A stretch of DNA of 64,000 nt from Phragmites australis (lineage: Eukaryota; Streptophyta; Magnoliopsida; Poales; Poaceae). Of this stretch, positions 42,896 through 53,639 are shown in pieces; position 1 is the first letter of the stretch; every line of letters begins with the position of its first letter. A program made the position numbers and the translations under genes. A model generated the notes under the pieces. That model was not told the DNA's origin and searched no databases. It saw nothing but the letters and a program-made list of their open reading frames with translations. The stretch covers positions 6,664,001-6,728,000 of the forward strand of contig NC_084940.1 of NCBI RefSeq assembly GCF_958298935.1, written 5' to 3'.

Positions 42896-45800
42896 CCCCC
42901 CCGCAGTCAGTACGTCGGCATGGCAGACGTTCAGACTGGAAGGTCACATACTGCAAAGCGCCTGCCAAGCTACGATAGTGAGTCGGATCACTGACAGGAG
43001 GCCCATCGGTACCTGACATCTTAGGCTGAGTGTCAACTGGCGTGGCGCAGGGTTTGCAGTCAGTCATTCCTGCACGCTCCAGGATGTCCAAAGCATACTA
43101 CCGCTGCGAGAGGAACAATCTGGCATAGCACTTGTGGACGGAGATCCCCAAAAAGTGATGTAGAGCACCCAGGTCCTTCATGGCAAACTCTCGCTGAAGT
43201 GCCACGATGGTCTGACGTAGAAGGGCCGAGGAGGAGGCTGTCAGCACGATGTCATCGACATAAAGCAGGAGGTACACAGTCTCGGTGCCACGATGAAAAA
43301 TGAAGAGAGAGAGGTGTCTGACTTGGCCTCCACAAAGCCCAAGCTGAGTAGATAGGTGGCGAAGTGACTGTACCAGGCGCGCGGGGCCTGCTTGAGACCG
43401 TAGAGGGACTTGTTGAGATGGCAAACCTAGTCAGGATGAGACGAATCGGCGAAACCTGTCGGCTGGGAGCAATATACTGTCGTGGAGAGGGTGCCGTGGA
43501 GGAATGCATTCTTGACGTCGAGCTGATGGACGGGCCAGTCGCGAGACAAAGCGAGAGACAGTACGGTGTGGACGGTCATCGGCTTCACAACTGGACTGAA
43601 GGTCTCGTCGTAGTCGACGCCAGGCCGCTGGGTGAAGCCACGAAGAACCCAGCGAGCCTTGTGTCGATCCAGAGAGCCATCTTCACGGAACTTATGCTTG
43701 AACACCCATTTGCCTGTCACGATGTTGACGCCTGAAGGCCGGGGAACAAGGTCCCAGGTGTGATTGGCCTGGAGGGCGTCGAACTCCTCGGTCATCGCAG
43801 CGCGCCAGTTGACGTTAGCGAGCGCACTGCGGTAGGTCTTCGGCAGTGGTGACATGGTGACCGCATGAAGCAGAAGCGGATCAGATGGCACCCGAAACCT
43901 CGCCTTCCCGCGTGTGACCATGTTGTGTGCATTGGCGACGGGAGGAACGATGGTGGTGGAGCGAGGACCTGTGCGTGTCGCAACAAGTCGGGACGGCGCC
44001 ACTGGGTGTGACGTACTTCCGAGAGGGGGCGTGGCGGCCGCGCGTGGCGCGTTGGCTGGAGACGCCGGGGCCGCCTGTGGCACGCCGGCTGGGGCCGTCT
44101 GTGGCGTGTCGGCTGGGGACGCCGAGACCACGCTGGGCGCGCCGGCTGGGGACGTCGAGGCCACGCTAGGAGTGCCGGTCGGAGACCCCAAGGCCGCGCG
44201 TGGAGCACCAGCTGGAGACGCTGTGACCGTAGCCCGCGCGGGTGATGGAGACGTCGTGGTCGCGCGTGGCGCGCAGGCTGTGGGCATCGGGGCCGCGTGT
44301 GGCACGCGTGCTGAATATGGTGGGACTGCCGAGCCGAGAGGTGACGGGACAATTGTGGCGCGCGGTGTGGGCACGGCATGGGAAGCCGCAGCGTCCATGT
44401 TGGGCGCAGCGTCGATCGTCGCGGGCACAGAGCGGTGAAGTCCTGCAGAAAGCAATGGTCGAGATGGGCCAATAGGCACCGACTGATCCGCAAAGTCAGA
44501 TAAAAAATCGAGGTCGCTGGGAGTCGAATGGTTGGCGCCCGAAAGAGGAAACTGTGTCTCGTCGAAGATGACATGCCTGGAGATGATGACTATGTTGGAG
44601 GCAAGGTCGAGACAACGGTAACCCTTGTGTTCGGAAGAGTATCCCAGGAAGACGCACAAAGAGGAGCGGGGTGCGAGTTTGTGAGATGTGGTGGAGGAGA
44701 GATTGGGGTAGCAAGCACACCCGAATACCCTAAGGTGGGCGTAGGAGGGGTGGTCGCCATGTAGCGCGAAGAAGGGAGTGCCGGAGGGGAGGGTCTTGGT
44801 GGAGAGGCGATTGAGTAAATAGGTGGCTGTGTGGAGACCCTCGACCCAGTAGGAAGGAGGAAGAGATGCCTGGAACAGAAGCGAGCCCACCATGTTATTG
44901 AGGGAGCGAAGAGTGCATTCAGCTTTACCGTTCTGCTGGGAAGTATAAGGGCATGACATGCGGAGGGCGACGCCATGCATGAGAAAGAAGCTGCGGACGT
45001 GCGGACGGCGACGCCATGCATGAGAAAGAAGCTGCGGATGGACGAATTGTCAAATTCGCGGCCGTTGTCGCATTGGACACTCTTGATCGTGTAGGAGAAC
45101 TGGGTAGCCACATAGGAGAAAAAGTAAGCCAAAGTCAAAAAAGTATCAGACTTGAGACGTAAAGGAAACGTCCAAGTAAAGTGCGAGTAGTCATCAAGAA
45201 TGACCAAATAGTATTTGTAACCGGATACGCTCAAAACAGGGGAGGTCCACATGTCACAATGAATAAGGTCAAAAATCTTGAGAGCTCGCGAGGCTGAACG
45301 AGGGAATGGCAAACGTATGTGGCGACCAAGTTGACATGCATGACAAATAGTGTCATAAGTGACTCTATTACATGAAATAGAGGAATCACTAGCAAGTCTG
45401 GAGAGCGCCTCGTGTCCGGGATGTCCGAGACGGCGATGCCAGATGGTGGAGGAGACACCGGCGAGGAGGGCGCAAGGCTGTGGGCGCGACCCGGGAGGAT
45501 GCAAGGAGTAAAGCGGACCGGAGCTATTGCACCTGGCGATCACGTTCCTGGAACGAAGATCCTTTACAGAGAGGCCAAACGGGTCAAATTCGACAGAACA
45601 ATGATTGTCAGTGGTAAACTGGCGCACAGAAATAAGAGACTTAATAATGTTCGGAGCGACAAGAACATTATTAAGATAGAAGGGGCCGGGTAAGACTGTG
45701 TGGCCAGTGTGTGCGATAGGTAAAGTAGATCCGTTGCCAACAATGATGGAGGAAGGAAAAGAATGTGGCTGGTGAAAAAGGGAGATGTTACCGGTGTCGG

Positions 45801-47321
45801 GAGTCATATGCGAGGAAGCGTCGGAATCCATGATCCACTCGCCAGTGGAGGGGGGGTTGACGGTCATGGTGCTGAAAGCGTTGGCCAGCGCCTGCTGGTC
45901 CCAGGAGGCCCCGGACCAAGGGGTCCAGGACGATGATGTCGAGAGCGATTGGACGGTCGGGGTGCCGAGAGTCGGAGGCGGCATGCTAGGCTGCTGCTGT
46001 GGCACCAGGGGGTAGCCGAAAGGGCCCGGCGTCGTAGCAACCAGGGCCTGCGGCAGTTGAAAGCCCGGCTGGAAGCCTGCTGGTGCGGGCGGGCGAGGTC
46101 GGTGTTGCGAGCCGCCTGAGGGAGCCTGCGGACCGGGCCACATCTGAATTGTGCCGGTCCACGGGTTGTAGAAGGATGGCCAAGGCACGCCTGTCTGACC
46201 GGAGTTGGACTGGCCGACGCCCTTCCCACCGTTGCCACTGCCCCGGCGGCGATAGTTACTGGAGCCAGAGTCGGACGTCAACTTGCCCTGCGCGGGGGGG
46301 CGCGATTGGTGACCTGAGGAGGCTCCCTTTGGAGCAGGAGGACCCGGAGCTCCGCCGGTCCCTTTCGTGTTGCCGGGCGTCATGGCGATCAGGGCGGTCG
46401 ACGGAGTAGACGAGGCAGCCGATGCTGTGAGCTCATCGAGGAGGAGATCATCGCATACTTCGCTGAAGGTCGGGAAGGGGCGTTGCCGCTTAAAGTGTGG
46501 AGTCATGTAGGCGAACTTGCCGCTCAAACCGCGGAGAACATTCAGGACCAAAGTGCAGTCAGGAATGTACTCTCTGAGGTCAGCGAGCGCATCCGCCATG
46601 CTCTTCATCTTGCGGTGGTACTCCGTGACGGAGAGATCGCCTTGCGCGAAGGTGCGGAACTTGGCGTCGAGATGAAGGGCTCGGGTCTCGCGGTTGCCGA
46701 GGAACTGGTGCTCGATGCCAAGCCAGGCTGTACGCACGGTGTTCCCACGAACATGAACGACGTCCATGAGCTCAGGGGAGATGGTGCCGTAAATCCAGGA
46801 CAGCACGACGCAGTCCATGCGGTGCCACGCCGGATTGTCAGGGAAGATGGCGTTGGTCGTCACATGGTCGGCGAGCGAGTAGCGGCCAAGGGTGAGAAGA
46901 ACGAGATCACGCCACTTGTTGTAGTGGGACGAAGATGGGTCCAGAACAACCGGCACCAGGGCGCGGATGTTCTGAACGCCGGCGGCCTGGGCGTGGAGGT
47001 TGGCCACGGCAAGGGCCTCGAAGGAGGCAGTGTCGTGGTGGTGGTCACCATGGGGAAGCAAAGTGTCGTCGCCGGATGCCCCGAGAGCAGCGCGTTGATG
47101 GGCCGCGGAAGCCTCGCGCTCTAGGGTGATGGCGGCCTCGCGCTCTCGTTCGAGAGCAGCGGCGACGGCACGTACGTGAGCCTGGGAGTCGGAGGCAGCT
47201 TGGGCGGCGGCGGCGTCAGTGAGGAGCGAACGCTGGCGCTCTCTGTCGGCGGCTGCTGCCTGATCGGCAGCACACGCTCGGTAGCGGCGGCGAGCTCGGC
47301 GTCGCCGAAGGCGTTGGACAT
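42896..47321 (-). pseudogene. Copia gag-pol, frameshifted and lacking RNase H
   Basis: Gag starts MSNAFGDAEL near 47321 and continues after a frame change in the long frame below 47260, with the UBN2-like core WLGIEHQFLGNRETR. The protease segment reads WIMDSDASSHMT: the expected D-S-G-A is D-S-D-A (codon at 45822-45820). Integrase has WHRRLGHPG with CHACQLG, DLIHCDMWTSP, and VQCDNGREF. A 41-bp tandem duplication at ~44961-45042 then shifts the frame; integrase resumes with YTSQQNGKAE. RT has WVFKHKFREDGSLDRHKARW, QLDVKNAFLHG and [10 protein letters not shown] (YVDD). The reading reaches YRSLAGALQYVTF near 42950 and is then cut off before RNase H, just ahead of the 3' LTR. Confidence 0.9.
44961..45042 (-). 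repeat. 41-bp tandem duplication in copia integrase
   Basis: Two 41-bp copies (starting 44961 and 45002) include GACGCCATGCATGAGAAAG. 41 is not a multiple of three, so the second copy puts downstream integrase and RT out of frame. Confidence 0.92.
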
Positions 47322-47388
47322 GGTGAGATGGGTTAGGGAAAGGTGGGCGGAAGCGGTAGTGCACAGGATAGAAAAATCTCTAATACCA

Positions 47389-47668
47389 TGAAAACGAGTT
47401 AATTCACGCGTAATGATCGGATTGTATTACTCGGAGGTATACTTTACAATATATAGCCTAGACCACAAATGGCAGGTTGTGCGTGAAGAGCGCATACGCG
47501 TGAGAGTCGCTCTAGGCATGCAAGGCCGGTGCAGGAGCGCGGCATGCATGCAAGGCAAGAGCGGCAAGCACGGCAGGCCGGTCCTCCATGCAAGGAAAGA
47601 GCGACATGCAAGGCAAGTCCATGCGAGAGGAAAGGATTCGCAGGAGCAGGCCGAGAAATTTGCTAACA
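47389..47668 (-). repeat. Copia 5' LTR
   Basis: 280 bp, minus-strand TGTTAGCAAATTTC to TTTTCA, followed on the minus strand by TGGTATTAGAGATTTTT, which contains the primer-binding site. The target duplication CGAAT lies at 47669-47673. Confidence 0.93.
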
Positions 47669-47673
47669 CGAAT
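47669..47673 (+). repeat. Copia target-site duplication, right (CGAAT)
   Basis: Exact partner of 42611-42615. Removing the element and one copy gives back a continuous CCCGAATAACC site. Confidence 0.95.
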
Positions 47674-47994
47674 AACCATGGTTCACCACACGGAAATCTT
47701 GGCAGCGAGCGTATTCCTTCACGAATTTTATTTCACAATAAAGACACAAGCATGTTCGACCTGAAATTATTCCGGAGGCGCTGTCCACACTACACTGACG
47801 CATAGGACTCGACAAATCAGCCAATATTCCCCACCCACAAGATTACACGACTGTCGAATTCACGACATACTTGCTAGTAACATCGCGGTACTAAGGAGAC
47901 AACAAAAGAACAATTTTTTTCCCCAACACACGAGTAACGATCAGAAAGCACCAAATTTTAAGCGCAAAAATTGCAAGGGGGGCAAGAACCGAGG

Positions 47995-48298
47995 TCAGCA
48001 GTGGTAGGTAGAGCGGAGAGAGTCGATGGGGCGCACCCGGAGGCCTTGGGACCGAAGGACGGTGACGGCCTTGTCAAGGACCTCAAGTCGACGGCCCATG
48101 CTGGCCACCTGCACACCGTAGCAGGCGAACCAGGCGGCGACCTCGAAGCCGATGCCAGAGCCGTCGCCGGTGACAACGCCGCCTCCCGCTCAGCATGTCC
48201 GTGCGGAATGGGGACTTCGCCGCCCTCGCCGAAGCAACCACCACCATTGGGATGCCCTCCATAGCGGTCTTCGCGGCTGCCCTTGCCCTGTGGCTCAT
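47995..48298 (-). pseudogene. Candidate small minus-strand gene with one frameshift
   Basis: ATG 48298 opens MSHRARAAAKTAMEGIP with VVVASARAAKSPF. About 40 codons later another frame carries GGVVTGDGSGIGFEVAAW, then FACYGVQVASMGRRLEVLDK and VLRSQGLRVRPIDSLR, and ends STYHC at TGA 47997-47995. Length 304 is 3n+1, consistent with a single-base change near 48180. The second half has a sensible hydrophobic/charged pattern, and an AATAAA signal lies ~270 nt downstream on the same strand. Family not recognised. A plus-strand frame (48195-48377, with a hydrophobic segment SIAVFAAALALWLMA) is the rival reading. Confidence 0.35.
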
Positions 48299-48379
48299 GG
48301 CCCGCCTCCGACGCGAGCTGCCCCTAGAAGTCGAGGTCGTCGCCGTCGACCTAAGGCCCACATCTAAAGAACTCTAGCC

Positions 48380-49966
48380 CATGAAGAACCAATGATATGA
48401 ATTCATAAATAACAAGATATGAATCTATAAATAACGATTTGAAATTATGATTACTACCTTGTCCAATTTAAATTAAATTATTTACAAGTTTGCCTTATGT
48501 TATATTTCTAATAGTACCCTTATGATACATATAGATAATATTATGATGCATAAGACGATGATGAGTATTATTAAATTAATCTAAACCATCTAATTAAAAA
48601 ATTAGATGTTCTATATTAATTGTTGTCTATAGTAAAAGTGCTAAAAAAAATGCGATTGTCGTTGCCGAGTTGAAGCACGCCCGGCCAAATCTTTTCGCCG
48701 CCAATGAAAAGGCCCGTACAGTGCAAGCCCCTGCGGGCTGTGTGGCGCTCCACTTAACACGAGAGCTTTGCCTCTTTGGTCAAAGCTAGAGCGAGTCAGA
48801 AGGGAAAGGCCCTATGAAGCTTTGATGTTTTTCCTCCTTTCCTTTCCTTTTCACTGCTTCCTCCTTTTTCTTTCGTGAGATCCAGTCATCCAGATGATGG
48901 TTCAGCTGCACGCCCGCCTGCACCTAATCCTTGGGTCTGACTTTTGCAATCATTTGTTCCTCATTGTTTAACTTATTTCTCGAGGCTGCTGTCATGGCGC
49001 CACAATTTACTAGTGTATCATACCAGGTGTAAAGCCAATGATCACTAACGCAAACGAAGTCCCTACGGTGGAATTCACGCACACAATTCATTTCCGCGCC
49101 CACTGAACCAGAGTACCAGACAATGCACGTATACTACAGGTGCTTGTAGTTGGATGCTTGGACTTCATGCATTATTCCACGTCAGCACCTGAAATTCTAC
49201 GCACCCGTATACGGCCGGCAAAACCCACACCTGTGCCCTTGTGTGAACTGCTAACCGGCCAACGAAGAGGCACAGAGTCAAACAAACTCACACTTTAGCT
49301 TCGTGTAAACATGTTTAGCTCGTGAGTACCGAGAGTGCTTACGAACTCGACAGACATGGATGGATGTGTACTTGTACAGTTGTACATCTCACCCGTGCCG
49401 TGCGATACTCCATGATCCATCAAGCAAACTCTCGTCGATCGTAGTCATCATTGCATGATCACGGCACGCTGGCCAGACGTGCTCGTCGTGTTGCCCGTGC
49501 GTCTTGCCAGCCGTCGGCATCACGCCAGCCTTTATCTCTTTGCCTCCGATCCGGTCTTTCCCGGCATCATTAGGGTCATAATTGTGCGTGGAAGAGCAGA
49601 ACTCGATCGTGATTCGATCGGCACGCAGCGCGCGCGCGCGGCAAGCTCTTCCTTCCGGTTGCCGGCTCAGTTGCTGTCTTCACCTACGCTAGCTGCTCGA
49701 ATACTTTTGTGTTGTCATGACTCAAGGGTCATGCATGACACGGCCGGAAGCAGCCGCGCATCGTTGGCTGGCGTGAGTGAAGTGATTGCATGCATATCCT
49801 CCTCATGATTTCCTAGTGGAATTCAAGGCCTCCCCTGCAACTACCCCGTGCCTCGCCGTCACTGTTCGTCAGTCGTCACTGCTTGCATCTCGCTTGATCC
49901 TGCCAATTGGCTGTACAGGAACTGTTCCTTGCTGGCTTGTGAAGGGTGATCCGGCCCTGCAAATAA
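48380..49966. other. Intergenic DNA, no supported gene
   Basis: A/T-rich to 48650, then mixed low-copy-looking DNA. Open frames such as 49455-49808 have no recognisable domain. There is no clear transposon terminus. Confidence 0.4.
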
Positions 49967-50719
49967 TCTCTCTGTTATATAAAATACTAGTTGCTTCCTA
50001 CGTTATATCTTTTTCTTATCCTCCTTCCACTTAATTAAAATCTCTAAAATTCAAGTACTTTATCCACTTTTATCATTCATCCTTTTCTTTTAGTTTTCGC
50101 ACCTCGTTACCAGCTACGGATATAGGATATATTTTACTAATAAAAATAAATAAATAAATTAGAAAAAAATTAGCAGATAATCTTCTCTTTTTCAGATCCC
50201 ATCTCAAATCAAACTACGGCATCGTTTCTGACACATTCGATTAGCGGCGCTCCTATAACACATCCACATACCAAGTTTGTGCTTAATATTATCGTATCTA
50301 ATATTTATGTTTTTATTGTAACACACAAACACATAGCTAGCCTCTACTATATAAACACAAGTTAGTTTCCGTATCACCTCTTTCCCGTACCATCTTCTCG
50401 TCTAATAAAAACTTTTAAAATTTTAATAATTTACCAATTTTTATCATCTATTCTCATCATTTAGTCTCCCCGTTTTGTTACCTGCTACAGATATAGAATC
50501 CATTTTACTAACAAAAATAAATTAAAAAATTAGAAGACAAACTAGCTGATAATATTTTTCTCTTTTTAATCTATCAAAAATCAAACTACAATATCGCTCC
50601 TATCATATTCATTCCATATTATCCCATAATATATTTATATCTTAATACTTCAATTTATAATTTAATATTATCACTACTAATTTTATATTTTCGTTAAGAC
50701 GACCCGGCACTTAGCTAGT
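49967..50719 (+). repeat. Two tandem ~375-bp AT-rich units, possibly non-autonomous Helitrons
   Basis: Unit 1 (49967-50340) starts TCTCTCTGTTATATAAA and ends CATAGCTAG. Unit 2 (50341-50719) starts CCTCTACTATATAAACAC and ends TTAGCTAGT. They align along their length with roughly 70 percent identity (shared GTTACC-GCTAC-GATATAG and ACTAA-AAAAATAAAT words). TC...CTAG(T)-type ends next to A and before T recall Helitrons, but a clear 3' hairpin was not confirmed and no Rep/helicase gene is present. Confidence 0.5.
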
Positions 50720-52690
50720 GTTCAGTATATTTGCTTGTAGTTCTAGGACGATGTAACTCGGTCTGGTTCTAGTCCCAACTTGTCTGCAGTCACGAGATAA
50801 ACACATGCGTGCATGCTACTCGCATGATGAGCCAGCAAAGTACGTGCCCAACCAACAACAGTGGTACGGCTGATTTTAATTTTCTTTTACGGAACGACTG
50901 GTTTTAAACTTTTAATTGGGCTATCAATAGTGCTGGGACTTGGCTGTACCGTACTGGTATGGATTGCTCTCGTCATGCCTGTATAATGTTATGCCATGCT
51001 TATTTAGATACGATCGGTTTATTGTATCGTATCGTGTCGGTACGAGTTAATTTTAAGAAGGTCTAAATATGATTATTGACATGCCGTACCATTGTCATAT
51101 TGTGCCGGTTTAGACATGATTCTACTACATATCGTCTGACAATGTTTATATATTTATCTCTTATCATCTTATATTTATATTTTTTATGCTCACACATGTT
51201 TCATGTCACTTGATAATGTTTACATATTTATCTCTTAACATCTCATACTTATATCTTTTATATTCATCTATCTTTCTTAGTGTCTCATATTTTGTATCAA
51301 AGAGATTAAAGATTAAATAAAAATAATAATCATATAGATTATGTCGTACCATATTTTCATATAGTGTCGACGTGTACATAATCCAAGTTATCGTGTCATA
51401 TCATTATTACATACACATAATAAGATCCTAGACACAATATAACCTCGTGTTCGTGTCACACCGTACTTTAGACCGTGCTATGGACGGCCTAGAAATGTTA
51501 CGGGCTCAGTTCCAGCTCTATCAACTAACCATGCAATGTTACCTTGCCAACATACTAAATCCACCAAAACGAGCAGAAACGCACGAGGTGGATCTAACCG
51601 CACAACATGTTGGATCTAACCGCGCGCACAGGTGGGGTCCTCGATCAGCTCGTCAACCGCACGAGGCCGCAGCAGCGAGCAGGCAACGGGGAGCGGATCG
51701 GATCAGACGCCGGGGCGAGTGCACCAGACGTCCTTTTCCTTCCCCCGCGCGCTCCAATAATTCTCGCCGACCATGCCATGGCGCCTCGAGGCAAGCGATG
51801 AGAGGAGAAGGGGCGATGAATGACGAGGGCCATGATGGCTGGCCTGACGGGCCGGCGCGTCACGCGGGGAGGAGCCGCGCCCCGTGAGTCCGTGACCCGG
51901 GGGGGGGGGGGGGGGGGCACGCAAGCCCAGGCATGCAGCGACTCCATGCGCTTGGCCTTGCGCGACCCGGCCGCGGGCCCCCCGCTCGCGGCAGGTGGCC
52001 GGTGCTTGCGCCGTGGTGATCGAAGCCATGCATGCACACGCCTGTCGCGATCAACTTGTTGCATCATACTGTAACTTTTTCACGTTGGTGATCAATAATT
52101 CGGAAGCAACGGTGCTGTGCGTTTGGCCGAACACCGGCGCTCGCTAACTCGTCGATCCATGGCATGAGCGCAGCAGGCAGCATGCATGCCATCGGAATCC
52201 CGCACTCACCGTCACGGTCTTCGCTGGCAGGCAGCAGAGCACGGCGCGAGCCCCGCTTCCGTGCGAGCGGCGAAACACGGCCCACCCTATCGGGTCCGGT
52301 GGAGCCGTGGAGGTGGAGGTGGAGCCGGGGGCAATCACGGGGAAATAATTGCGGGCCCCGCCGGGCCGGAGACGCGCGACCGTACTAATGATTGCGCCTG
52401 GCGCGCTGTCGGCCCGACGCCGACATGCGGGCCTGCGCAGGGATGATTGAGCGGGGTGCTCTCGCCTTTTGCTTGCTTGGCCGGCCGCGGTGGTGGCCAA
52501 TCGGGGTCCGGCGTCCTCGCCGGGCGGGTCACATGAGCGAAAGATGAGGGGAAAGTACGCGCCGGGCTCAGAAGCTGGGCAGCCTGGACTTGGTTTGTTC
52601 TGCTTGGGTTCGGATTCCCCCTCCTGTCCGACCTCGAGCGGGCCAGCGTCCCGTGCCCGTGGCTGGGTCCGTTCATGTACTCGAGGGTTG
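50720..52690. other. Intergenic DNA with G run; no supported gene
   Basis: 50940-51470 has degenerate repeats of GTATCGTGTCGG / TGTCGTACCAT type, which may be an old hAT-like MITE. 51500-52650 is G+C-rich, with a 20-base G run near 51899, and has several overlapping chance frames on both strands without domains. Confidence 0.4.
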
Positions 52691-53030
52691 TTAAGGGTAG
52701 TTTGTTTCTGTTTCGGAGTACGGGATTTTACTTTTTACTATCTGACGTTAAAATAAATAGATATTTTATTGTTATAATTTTTTATAGTTGGTTTGTTGGA
52801 TTATAAAAAAAAGATTTTTTATCATAGCTTTTTACAATTGGTTTGTTAGATTGTGGGAATAAGAAACCGGTTTTCCACAGTTTTTCACAAATTATGAAGC
52901 CTATTTTACTGGACTATTTATCAAAACTTTTAAGAATTTACAATCTAAATTTTTTTCATAATCTAACTTTTTACATTGTACAGTGTATAAGCTGCTTTTT
53001 AAATCCTAAAATAAACCGATTCTAAGCAAT
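52690..53030. other. AT-rich MITE-like stretch
   Basis: Abrupt A/T-rich block within G+C-rich DNA, with repeated TTTTTTATAGTTGGTTTGTTGGATT-like words split by changes. The size and composition suggest a MITE, but no terminal inverted repeat or target duplication could be fixed. Confidence 0.35.
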
Positions 53031-53273
53031 ACGAACGCATGCTGCACTGATCCACGCCACAGTGATGTACTACTACCTCTAGCTCGTTAACTTCCCCACG
53101 GATTCAGCAGATCTTCGCCGTGCGCGCGGCGGCCTTGACCTTTGCCATAACTTCCCCTCACCAAACGCCATTGAGCCAGGATCAAGCGGTCAGCAGTGGA
53201 CAGTTATAGCAGCGCATATTGCACACTCGATTCGCCATTACTGCGCCTACGTACTCGCAGGCATTGACCAGAG

Positions 53274-53546
53274 CTAGCTCTCGACGGCCTGCATGTACTC
53301 GGGCATCAGATCATGGGACATGCGATGCAAGATCTGTGGCAGCATCAGTGCCACCACAATAATATAAACATGCACCTCGGACTCCGCCACATATAGATGC
53401 ATCGCAGCTCGGGCCGATGCTGCAGTCTGCCCCTGCTCCTGGTCCAGGGCGACTCCTATTGTCCAGCATGCTAACTGGGGCTTCCCTCCCTGCACGATCA
53501 CCATCCTGCTCTGCATGTCCATGGCCTCTCTTCTGTTGCGCATCAA
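53274..53546 (-). CDS. Weak candidate ORF with hydrophobic segment
   Basis: 90 codons on the minus strand, with ACWTIGVALDQEQGQTAA, then VHVYIIVVALMLPQIL (possible membrane segment) and MSHDLMPEYMQAVES at the end. Codon pattern looks more gene-like than neighbouring frames, but no family is recognised and there is no promoter or intron evidence. It could be a fragment of an old gene. Confidence 0.25.
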   Translation of the reverse strand: MMRNRREAMDMQSRMVIVQGGKPQLACWTIGVALDQEQGQTAASARAAMHLYVAESEVHVYIIVVALMLPQILHRMSHDLMPEYMQAVES

Positions 53547-53639
53547 TCATGCAAAGGCTGAGCGCAACGGCAGGCTGTGCGCACTGGTCTGGTTTTACTG
53601 GTATACCGAGCTGAGCCATGGAGAAAAGGTCGCGCAACA

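Larger units (their letters stand above)
42616..47668 (-). mobile_element. Ty1/copia retrotransposon, 5.05 kb, with perfect target duplication
   Basis: On the minus strand: 5' LTR 47668-47389, primer-binding site TGGTATTAGAG (initiator-Met tRNA type) just inside it, gag-pol, a short purine run (GCGGGGGGG) and 3' LTR 42895-42616. LTRs are 280 bp, start TGTTAGCAAAT and end TTTTCA, and differ at about nine positions. Flanks are CGAAT on both sides. The order gag, protease, integrase, RT marks copia. Short LTRs and motifs suggest the Ale/Retrofit-Hopscotch lineage, which is inference. The gag-pol frame is damaged and RNase H is missing. Confidence 0.93.

Noticed and set aside
43914..44438. Plus-strand 174-codon Ala/Gly-rich frame
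   Set aside because: Shadow of the low-complexity Pro/Ala linker of the copia polyprotein on the minus strand.
51898..51918. G run as a functional G-quadruplex
   Set aside because: A single homopolymer run; could be sequencing or slippage, with no context that supports a role.
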